A stretch of DNA of 26,547 bases, taken from IMG/VR virus record IMGVR_UViG_3300032296_004125, positions 1 through 26,547 of that record, one strand, 5' to 3'. The stretch comes from a virus. The notes below the pieces were generated by a model. The model did no database searches. It worked only from the letters and a program-made list of their open reading frames with translations, and was not told the origin of the DNA. This document shows positions 12,726-18,511 of the stretch, piece after piece; position 1 is the first letter of the stretch, and every line of letters begins with the position of its first letter. The position numbers and the translations under genes are program-made.

Positions 12726-13961
12726 ATGTCTGAAGTACGAGAGAAGTTGGATGACGTCGCGAAGGGCCTAGAGTCCCTCAACGGCGCTCCGATCGGCCGA
12801 GATCTCGATGTCGAGAAGAAGTCCGATTTTGATCCTGCTGAGGCCTATGCCGTTCAGCGCGAACTTCGCAAGAAGTTCTCAAAGATGAGCGCATCGGAAC
12901 TCAACGAGATGCTTGATGTTCAGGCCTCGCGAGAAGTTGGGAAGCAGGCTGATGCCGGTATCCTTAACCAGCTTGCGTTGTCGAACCCACAGATTGCAAA
13001 GGCACTTGACAGCAGCGGTGGTTCGGCGCTTATCCGCCAGGACCTCGAGCCAATCCTTTACAGCCTGTTCGTTAAGAAGTTCCCATTCTTTGACCGCATC
13101 CGCAAGGAGCCTGCAAACGGCCTCGTGCACGCGTTCAATCAGCAGACCGCTTACGGTGATGCAGTCTTCCAGACGGAGACCGGCACTGTAACCGACGATA
13201 ACTCGACGTATGCTCGCCAGACGACCAATGTGGCCGTTCTTGCGACCCGCCGTGGTATCACGCTTAAGAATCAGTTCGCGCTTGGTCAGGGCGGCTCGCC
13301 GTTCAATGGCCTTTCGCAGGAGCTTGGCAGCGGCGTAACCGCCATTGCGCACAAGCTTCAGAAGACCCTGTTCCAGGGCAACGCAACCGTTACGGCAAGC
13401 GCCGGTGCCAACACCGAGCTTGGTGCTTATGACGCCAACTCGTTCGATGGCCTCCGCAAGCTTCTTGGTACGGCTGCTTCAGCTGGCAACGAGATTGTTG
13501 GGAAGGGCACGGCTTCATACCTGTCCACCATCAACGAAGCAGTTGCTGGAGTTCTGGACAACGGTGGCGCTCCGTCGGCCGTCATCTGCACCCCAACCGA
13601 CTACGCAGGCCTTGTGAATGAGCTTACAAACCTCGTTCGTTACAATGCGCCTTCGCAGACGGAGCAGGCTGCTGGTGCAACCTTCGGTTCCGTCGTGACG
13701 GCTGCTGGCTCACTGCCAATCCTTGCCGTTCCTGGCGATGCCATTGGTCAGTACGCAGTTTCCGGCACCGACTACCGCGATATGTACGTGGTGGACGAGG
13801 CTGGCTGGTCGATGCCATACCTTGGCTCCGACTCAATCACGACGCTCGAGATTCCGATCGGCGTGAACGGTGCCCTTACGCGCCTCTACATCATGTATGT
13901 GATGTTCGGGTTTGCAAACAAGGCTCCACAGTTCCAGGCGAAGGTTCGCGTTACGGTCTAA
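12726..13961 (+). CDS. Major capsid protein (HK97 fold)
   Basis: A 411-residue protein directly after the protease fusion, as expected for an HK97-type major capsid protein. The N-terminal 100 residues are charged and helical (RELRKKFSKMSASELNEML), fitting a delta or scaffold segment that the protease would remove. The rest is a long alpha/beta capsid fold, with LIRQDLEPILYSLFVKKFPF at the N-arm, the E-loop-like QTETGTVTDDNSTYARQTT, and a C-terminal TRLYIMYVMFGFANKAPQF. It self-assembles into the icosahedral shell. The ATG at 12726 follows the protease stop by two bases. A perfect 12-bp hairpin follows the stop, which could protect or limit the transcript. Confidence 0.92.
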   Translation: MSEVREKLDDVAKGLESLNGAPIGRDLDVEKKSDFDPAEAYAVQRELRKKFSKMSASELNEMLDVQASREVGKQADAGILNQLALSNPQIAKALDSSGGSALIRQDLEPILYSLFVKKFPFFDRIRKEPANGLVHAFNQQTAYGDAVFQTETGTVTDDNSTYARQTTNVAVLATRRGITLKNQFALGQGGSPFNGLSQELGSGVTAIAHKLQKTLFQGNATVTASAGANTELGAYDANSFDGLRKLLGTAASAGNEIVGKGTASYLSTINEAVAGVLDNGGAPSAVICTPTDYAGLVNELTNLVRYNAPSQTEQAAGATFGSVVTAAGSLPILAVPGDAIGQYAVSGTDYRDMYVVDEAGWSMPYLGSDSITTLEIPIGVNGALTRLYIMYVMFGFANKAPQFQAKVRVTV

Positions 13962-13979
13962 TCCGTAAGTATTGCAACT

Positions 13980-14008
13980 GGGGCCCCAGGATTAATTCCT
14001 GGGGCCCC
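13980..14008 (+). other. Strong 12-bp hairpin after the capsid gene
   Basis: GGGGCCCCAGGA (13980-13991) and TCCTGGGGCCCC (13997-14008) form a perfect 12-bp stem around a TTAAT loop. No T-run follows, and the next SD (AAGGAG) starts eleven bases later, so it is more likely an mRNA stabiliser or attenuator than a full terminator. It separates the highly needed capsid gene from the downstream genes. Confidence 0.65.
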
Positions 14009-14027
14009 GGAAGCGAAGGAGCAATAA

Positions 14028-14348
14028 ATGTTTGACGATGTTAAGAAGGAAACACCAACGGTTGATGTAAATGCAGTTGCCAAGAAGGCCGTAACCGCAG
14101 CTAAGGCTGCGGTTTCAGACGACGAGGTAGTTCGCGTACGAAACCACAGCGGTCTTTCTTCGCTTGTTTTTGGAGACGGCACCGTTGCCCGTTTCCACGA
14201 GGGTGTCGCGCGCATTAAGGCTAAGTACCTAGTCCAGGCTGTTGCCCAGGGCTGCACGGTCGAGACTGATGCACCGGCAGCTCCGAAGCAGGAGCTTTCG
14301 GCCGCCCAAAAGGCCGAGCTTGAAAAGGTTTTCGGCAAGTCCGAGTAA
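14028..14348 (+). CDS. Small head-region protein, 106 aa
   Basis: A 106-residue protein between the capsid and connector genes. The N-terminal 30 residues are Lys/Ala/Val-rich and helical (AVAKKAVTAAKAAV), followed by a compact beta-like core (EVVRVRNHSGLSSLVFGDG, ARIKAKYLVQAVAQGCTVE) and a helical charged C-terminus. It has a clear SD (AAGGAG) before the ATG. I do not recognise the family. The position fits a capsid accessory or decoration protein. It is flanked by two strong hairpins, which could set its expression relative to the capsid and the connectors. Confidence 0.65.
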   Translation: MFDDVKKETPTVDVNAVAKKAVTAAKAAVSDDEVVRVRNHSGLSSLVFGDGTVARFHEGVARIKAKYLVQAVAQGCTVETDAPAAPKQELSAAQKAELEKVFGKSE

Positions 14349-14361
14349 TCAATCTAGCTTC

Positions 14362-14410
14362 AATGGGGCTCGCAGACACTTTTTTAGTGCAATGCGGGCC
14401 CTATTGTTTT
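14362..14410 (+). terminator. Likely intrinsic terminator inside the head operon
   Basis: Arms 14362-14373 (AATGGGGCTCGC) and 14394-14405 (GCGGGCCCTATT) pair over 12 bp with two G-U wobbles, with an inner CACT/AGTG stem around five T residues. GTTTTA follows the stem. On the plus strand this is a good terminator, though the short T-run suggests partial readthrough into the connector genes. Confidence 0.6.
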
Positions 14411-14421
14411 AGGATGTGAAA

Positions 14422-15336
14422 ATGATAAGAGTGAACGTATCTGTCCCGAATCCAGCTACCGCAGCCGCAACATATACAGGGATTCAAATCGGTAAGGCCG
14501 CGTCCCAGGCCGACGCAAGCACCCAGACCGGAACGTTTTCCAATCTTGGTACCGTAATAACGCTTGACGCCAAGATCGGTACGTACTCATATTCGGACAG
14601 CGATTCACCTTATGGCTACTGGTACGTATGGCGACTGACTGGGAGCTCGAACAACGGCGCCTGGTCAAGTCCGTATCAGGGCGTTGACACTGGCTATGTG
14701 ACGGTTGCTGAGCTCCGAGAATACGAGCTTGGATCACTCTCCCTGCCAGATGGAAGCGACTCGAGCGACAACAGGCTTGAAAAGCTGGTTGGCGTCGCCT
14801 CCAGGATGGTTGACGGATACTGCGGGTTCTCATTCAGATACAAGACCACAGTTGAGCAGCACAAGTGGAACCAGGAGACAAGAAGGGTGTTCCCGTACTC
14901 TAGGCCAATCATTACCGTCAATTCATTTGAGGTATTTGTTAGCAATCAGCAAAAGGCCACTTTCAACCTTTCAGACCTGTTCATAAACACAAGTCAAAAC
15001 TATGTTGAAGTGACAAGCCTGGCGAACGTAACCTACTCCATATTCCCCGCAATTGTTGCTCTTGGGCTTATCGATCCGGTAGCCAGGATCAACTATACCC
15101 ACGGATACACCGTGACGCCTCAGGAGATCAAAGACGCGACTGCGCTGATCGCCATAGACCTCGCCTCAAGGGACGCGCTCTATCAGACTGGAATGGGCCA
15201 ATTGACAAGGCTTACGGTTGGCGACACAACAATGGAAAGGCTTCCGCAGGTTGCCCCAGGGAAGCAGTCTGCGCTGGCAATACCGCCAACGGCAGCGGCA
15301 ATCCTTGACCAGTACATCGCGGTGTCTATTCGATGA
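14422..15336 (+). CDS. Head-tail connector protein with N-terminal beta domain
   Basis: A 304-residue protein. Residues about 95-304 look like an HK97 gp6-type head-tail adaptor: TVAELREYELGSLSLPD, a helical RLEKLVGVASRMVDGYCGFSF, then a beta-rich part and a final helix (TAAAILDQYIAVS). It would form the ring under the portal. The first 90 residues (IQIGKAASQADASTQTGTF, GYWYVWRLTGSSNNGAW) look like an FN3/Ig-like domain, a common addition to phage structural proteins. I use the ATG at 14422, which has AGGA seven bases upstream; a GTG at 14416 is the alternative. The stop overlaps the next gene as ATGA. Confidence 0.75.
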   Translation: MIRVNVSVPNPATAAATYTGIQIGKAASQADASTQTGTFSNLGTVITLDAKIGTYSYSDSDSPYGYWYVWRLTGSSNNGAWSSPYQGVDTGYVTVAELREYELGSLSLPDGSDSSDNRLEKLVGVASRMVDGYCGFSFRYKTTVEQHKWNQETRRVFPYSRPIITVNSFEVFVSNQQKATFNLSDLFINTSQNYVEVTSLANVTYSIFPAIVALGLIDPVARINYTHGYTVTPQEIKDATALIAIDLASRDALYQTGMGQLTRLTVGDTTMERLPQVAPGKQSALAIPPTAAAILDQYIAVSIR

Positions 15337-15668
15337 TCCCAGGGGCAATGACAACCGTCACCCTTAAGCGAAAAGGGATGACGACACAGGACGCAACTGG
15401 AACCCCAGTGACCATAGATGAGATTATCTGGTCAAAGAAGTGCCACTACCAATCGCTTCGAGAAGACGGGAGCAGGGAGCACGCCAACCCAACCGGGCCA
15501 GCATCTAGGCAGGTTTATCGCTTCTGGACACCGTACCTCGAGGGCAGGGATCGCCCTAGGCTGAACGACAGAATGGTGGCGGACTCCTACGAGTTTCGCG
15601 TCATCGCGATTGACTTCGAGGCAGTCCGCCACCATCTTCTTGTTCGCGCAGAGAGGGTCGAGCGTTAA
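15333..15668 (+). CDS. Head closure / head-tail joining protein
   Basis: A 111-residue protein that directly follows the gp6-like adaptor with an ATGA overlap. The small beta-barrel layout, with basic start (TVTLKRKGMTTQDATGTP), IDEIIWSKKC and a C-terminal RVIAIDFEAVRHHLLVRAERV, fits SPP1 gp16-type head closure proteins that seal the connector after packaging. The family is assigned by position and general pattern; no single motif decides it. Its TAA and the TAA of the converging metallophosphoesterase gene share the tetranucleotide TTAA at 15665-15668, leaving no room for a terminator between the two operons. Confidence 0.65.
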   Translation: MIPGAMTTVTLKRKGMTTQDATGTPVTIDEIIWSKKCHYQSLREDGSREHANPTGPASRQVYRFWTPYLEGRDRPRLNDRMVADSYEFRVIAIDFEAVRHHLLVRAERVER

Positions 15669-16870
15669 TTCAGTTTACAACGCAAAACCTTCATATCGTC
15701 CCAACCGTTTGAATCTACCACCAAGGTAAGAATCCCAGTCGGGGCGTCAACCCCAGCAACTTCCTTATACCACTGAGAGCCGCCATCAAGGCTTGGGGCC
15801 TGGATATGCGTTCTTGCACCATGCGTTGACATCGCAAGGTGATGGTAGTGACCCGTCAAGAGAAGCGTGGCATCAGATACGGGCTGCATGCCAAGAGCCT
15901 GCTTTGCCCACCAATTCTCCACTTTTCCTACTGCATTGCTGCCGCCTCGTCGAGCCTGATGCCCGTGGGCAAGCCCAACCACCGTCCCGTAGACGTCAAG
16001 CGTCAGGGTCAAGTCATTCTTTGGAATCACAAACTTGACGTGTCCAAATGCGTCTGGATTGGCGGAAAGAATCTCTGCCACCTGCTCAAACACGGCAACG
16101 TCGTCATTGTCTCCAAAGGTTGTAAACGCCTTACCGCCTCGCCTGTTTTCACCATGGTTCCCAGGCACGCAAGCAACGATCACCTCTGGGGAAAACTTAG
16201 ACCACTGCATAATGGCCTTCGTAATCAGCCTTCGGGCAACCGTAATTTGCTCTCGACGATCAAGGTCTGCCTGGAACGCCTGCATGTCGTAGTGTCCGTC
16301 GCAGTTCTCGATGATGTCACCGAGGCCAACAACAACTAAACGTGATAGCGGCCTGCCAAACTTCCTTAGTTCCTTCCAGCGATTTTCAACCTCATTAATC
16401 CCAGCAAGGAAGCGCTCAACAATCTTGACGCTTCCGCCGTTTTCTCCCTTTCCGAGCTGTAGGTCTGATATCGCAACAATCATTGCGCGACCGTCTGATG
16501 AAACCTCTGGCCTGGAGAACTTGTGCTTCTTAATCTCCTCGACCATCTCCTGGACGTCTGCGCCCATCGAGGCGACCTTTCGGACAACCTTGCCCTTCCA
16601 TTGTCGATTCAATACGCCAAGCGTGTCTCCCCAGACATTGAATAGCACTGGCTCAACAACCTCAAAGTGTTCAGGGTCAAGACCCCAAACCCTAAGAACC
16701 GTTGCCCAGTCTGGTGCATTTTCTGCTGGCATTCCAGTGGTCGTAACAGTCCCCTCGTTGCCGTTCCACTGCACGCCTGGCTCCCACCCTTCTGGGTGTT
16801 GTCGCCTTGGCTTTTTTGCGTTTTCCATATCTCGCTGAACTGCGAGTATTTTTTCAAATTCTTCGCTCAT
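15665..16870 (-). CDS. Calcineurin-like metallophosphoesterase
   Basis: A 401-residue protein. The phosphoesterase domain (about 125-400) shows SDLQLG (D136), GLGDIIEN (D185, N189), PGNHGE (N238, H239), AHGHQ (H302, H304) and TGHYHH (H341, H343), the set of metal ligands of the calcineurin-like family. The first motif normally reads DxH but here is DxQ (Q138), so one metal ligand is altered. The N-terminal 100 residues carry a phage-specific domain (HPEGWEPGVQW, then WGLDPEHFEV). Similar proteins occur in many siphoviruses, but their substrate is unknown; they may act on nucleic acid or cyclic nucleotides. Its start overlaps the stop of the HTH gene (ATGA) and it shares that gene's promoter. 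Confidence 0.85.
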   Translation of the reverse strand: MSEEFEKILAVQRDMENAKKPRRQHPEGWEPGVQWNGNEGTVTTTGMPAENAPDWATVLRVWGLDPEHFEVVEPVLFNVWGDTLGVLNRQWKGKVVRKVASMGADVQEMVEEIKKHKFSRPEVSSDGRAMIVAISDLQLGKGENGGSVKIVERFLAGINEVENRWKELRKFGRPLSRLVVVGLGDIIENCDGHYDMQAFQADLDRREQITVARRLITKAIMQWSKFSPEVIVACVPGNHGENRRGGKAFTTFGDNDDVAVFEQVAEILSANPDAFGHVKFVIPKNDLTLTLDVYGTVVGLAHGHQARRGGSNAVGKVENWWAKQALGMQPVSDATLLLTGHYHHLAMSTHGARTHIQAPSLDGGSQWYKEVAGVDAPTGILTLVVDSNGWDDMKVLRCKLN

Positions 16871-17109
16871 CGTTCACACCCGCACTGACCGCGACGATGC
16901 CGAGACATCGTATGCGGCTTCACGGAATATCCTTTCTGACCCAGCCAGCGAGCGATCGCAGTCGACTGAATCGTTTCGTCTTTCATCGCCTCCTTGAAGG
17001 CGGTTTGCTCTTGAGCGGCAAGACGCGTGTACGTCAAGCCGATTGCGCACGACGGGCCCTTCCTTGCGGAGTCCTTGCGCATTTCATCTAGCATGTCACT
17101 AACTGACAT
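16867..17109 (-). CDS. Small HTH-like DNA-binding protein, 80 aa (possible TerS-like)
   Basis: An 80-residue protein. The C-terminal part (IQSTAIARWLGQKGYSVKPH, then SRHRRGQCGC) resembles the HTH of small phage proteins that sit beside this type of metallophosphoesterase; some are called terminase small subunit-like, but I cannot confirm that. The start at the ATG 17109 is chosen for its AAGGAG with six-base spacing; a longer TTG start at 17124 is weaker. It has its own promoter (17157-17185), and a palindrome at the likely transcription start (17132-17149) could be its operator for autoregulation. If it is a TerS, the large subunit lies elsewhere. Confidence 0.6.
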   Translation of the reverse strand: MSVSDMLDEMRKDSARKGPSCAIGLTYTRLAAQEQTAFKEAMKDETIQSTAIARWLGQKGYSVKPHTMSRHRRGQCGCER

Positions 17110-17131
17110 TTCCATCTCCTTCAACCTTTAC

Positions 17132-17149
17132 CTTGGCATACAGGCCAAG
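17132..17149. promoter_or_regulatory. Candidate operator palindrome
   Basis: CTTGGC (17132-17137) and GCCAAG (17144-17149) form a perfect 6-bp inverted repeat with a 6-base gap, placed right at the predicted transcription start of the promoter at 17157-17185 and upstream of the HTH gene. The position suits autorepression or a 5' mRNA hairpin. The short arms mean chance is possible. Confidence 0.35.
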
Positions 17150-17156
17150 TGAAATG

Positions 17157-17185
17157 ATCATAACAAATAGACGAAAAGTTTTCAA
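17157..17185 (-). promoter_or_regulatory. Sigma-70-type promoter for HTH and metallophosphoesterase genes
   Basis: On the minus strand TTGAAA (17185-17180) is followed after exactly 17 bases by TATGAT (17162-17157), each one mismatch from consensus. It lies directly after the terminator of the tail-lysis operon and before the HTH gene, which is just where a new promoter is needed. Predicted start of transcription is about 17150. Confidence 0.7.
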
Positions 17186-17197
17186 CATACGTGTGGA

Positions 17198-17231
17198 TAA
17201 AGAAAGACCCCCAGGGTTTCCCCTGGGGGTC
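17198..17231 (-). terminator. Intrinsic terminator of the tail-lysis operon
   Basis: On the minus strand GACCCCCAGGG pairs with CCCTGGGGGTC (11 bp, perfect) around a GAAA tetraloop and is followed by TTTCTTTAT. This is a strong rho-independent terminator, placed eight bases after the stop of the basic peptide gene. Confidence 0.88.
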
Positions 17232-17238
17232 CTCTATA

Positions 17239-17364
17239 TTATCGAGAGAAGATTCGGGCTAGTAGGCCCTTCTTTGCCTTGGGCTTTGGTGCCTTTGGCG
17301 CTGCCTTCTTCGATGGAGAAGCCTTTTTTGCTGCTGGCTTCTTTGTCTTCTTAGTTGCTGCCAT
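17239..17364 (-). CDS. Lys/Ala/Pro-rich basic peptide, 41 aa
   Basis: A 41-residue peptide with 15 lysines in repeats like those of histone H1 tails (KKTKKPAAKKASPSKKAAPK) and a C-terminal amphipathic patch GLLARIFSR. It is the last gene before the terminator and follows the holin-like gene. Such composition suggests DNA or membrane binding; candidates are a DNA condenser, an internal virion peptide or a membrane-active lysis accessory. Start ATG at 17364; the SD (AAAGGG) is rather far away. Two small hairpins lie between the holin stop and this gene (17385-17398 and 17403-17421). Coding is likely from position and composition; function unknown. Confidence 0.55.
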   Translation of the reverse strand: MAATKKTKKPAAKKASPSKKAAPKAPKPKAKKGLLARIFSR

Positions 17365-17411
17365 GTCAATTACCGTCCCTTTCTCGGCCATTTGGCCGTG
17401 GAACGAGTATA

Positions 17412-17807
17412 TCAGACTCGTGGCTTGGTGTCTTCCTCATCGTCAAGCGAGCCGTAGGCCTCATTGGCAAGGCTTCCTGCAAGCTCGTCAGCGATTCCGT
17501 CTCCGTCGGTATCGATAGCAGTTCCCTGAATGTGGGACGTGGAAGCCTTCTCGGCGGCAACGGCCTTCGCCTTGCCTACGCCAAACTTCCCGTCCTCTGG
17601 GTTCAGGGCGCGGACAATGACCTGGAGGCATGCGGCAAGACCAGCCGAAATTACCGTTCTGAAGTCTCCGCCGCTGATGTCAAGAAGCGGGATTCCTAGA
17701 CCAAGGGCAACGGCGATCGAGGTTGCAATAAAGGCACGGGCGGCCTCCAGGAGCATCTCGTCGATTCCGGTGTTGTCTTTAATCCAAATAAGTGCGCTCT
17801 TAATCAT
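17412..17807 (-). CDS. Holin-like membrane protein with EF-hand-like motif
   Basis: A 131-residue protein next to the endolysin gene. Two hydrophobic segments are visible, about residues 23-44 (AARAFIATSIAVALGLGIPL) and 50-68 (RTVISAGLAACLQVIVRAL), with an N-terminal amphipathic helix, which suits a class II-type holin that permeabilises the membrane for lysin release. The C-terminal 60 residues are soluble and acidic and contain DTDGDGIADEL (99-109), an EF-hand or dockerin-like calcium loop, uncommon in holins. AGGA precedes the ATG at 17807. Holin function is inferred from membrane profile and neighbour. Confidence 0.65.
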   Translation of the reverse strand: MIKSALIWIKDNTGIDEMLLEAARAFIATSIAVALGLGIPLLDISGGDFRTVISAGLAACLQVIVRALNPEDGKFGVGKAKAVAAEKASTSHIQGTAIDTDGDGIADELAGSLANEAYGSLDDEEDTKPRV

Positions 17808-17822
17808 TATTCAAAATCCTCT

Positions 17823-18446
17823 CTACTTCTTCTCAATGATGATGACATGCTTGAAGGGCGGGGCGTTGTGCTCTCCGGAGACCCTCTTGGAGTCCGCAAT
17901 AGCCCTGAGCTGCGCCTCGGTCACGTTGACCGCAAACTGCTCCTTGCCCTTGCCTGAACGCGTTGGGCACGCCCACATCCAGCCCTCTACGGGGTCCCAC
18001 GCAGCGCAGGTCATATGACCATAGCCAGCGGTTATGTGCGACTTGTCCTTCTTCGCCCAGTATCTCGCCCAGCCCGCATGCCAGGCGCTTACTTCGACTT
18101 CCTTCGGGTAGCCAATCGGCTGCTGCACCCACACGGCAAGCGCGGCGCCCTTCTTGCAGCTATTCACGACATCTGACCAGTCATTTGCCCATCGGGCATT
18201 TGCACCAAGCTGCTTGGCGGTCTTGATAAGGTCGCCAAGTGAAGATCCGTTGTCGGATACCCCCTGCTTGTCCTTGTGGCCAGTTGCCTTCTCCTTGGCC
18301 TTGATTCCGTCCGCTGCGGAGAAATCCTTACCAGGAGCATATTGATAGACCCAGGAAACAGCAGCGGCGACGCTAGACGGACCGCAGTCATCTAGAATGC
18401 CACCCTTTTCCTCGTGGTCCAGCTGAGACTTAACCTTAAGCTTCAT
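17823..18446 (-). CDS. Endolysin with C39-like cysteine peptidase domain
   Basis: A 207-residue protein with a papain-like C39-type peptidase pattern: C21 in DDCGPSSVAAAVSWV, H144 in GYGHM and D151 in AAWDP give a plausible triad. Enzymes of this type in phages are used as endolysins that cut peptide bonds in the cell wall, and the neighbouring holin-like gene supports that. No signal peptide or separate wall-binding domain is clear, so release would depend on the holin. AGGGGG precedes the ATG at 18446. It could instead be a tail-associated peptidase, given the large tail gene upstream, but lysis is favoured. Confidence 0.72.
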   Translation of the reverse strand: MKLKVKSQLDHEEKGGILDDCGPSSVAAAVSWVYQYAPGKDFSAADGIKAKEKATGHKDKQGVSDNGSSLGDLIKTAKQLGANARWANDWSDVVNSCKKGAALAVWVQQPIGYPKEVEVSAWHAGWARYWAKKDKSHITAGYGHMTCAAWDPVEGWMWACPTRSGKGKEQFAVNVTEAQLRAIADSKRVSGEHNAPPFKHVIIIEKK

Positions 18447-18511
18447 CTGAAACCCCCTAACTAGAACCCCATTTGAGGCTATGTCATTTTACCAGCGCAA
18501 GGCTGGTTTTT

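Noticed and set aside
17099-17188. 29-aa hydrophobic ORF on the minus strand upstream of the HTH gene
   Set aside because: It has no SD, and its start overlaps the -35 side of a good promoter, upstream of the predicted transcription start, so it would not be on that mRNA.
18491-18511. Hairpin ACCAGC/GCTGGT followed by five T residues on the plus strand
   Set aside because: It would terminate rightward transcription, but all genes around it are leftward, and on the minus strand no U-tract follows. The stem is only 6 bp, so chance is likely.
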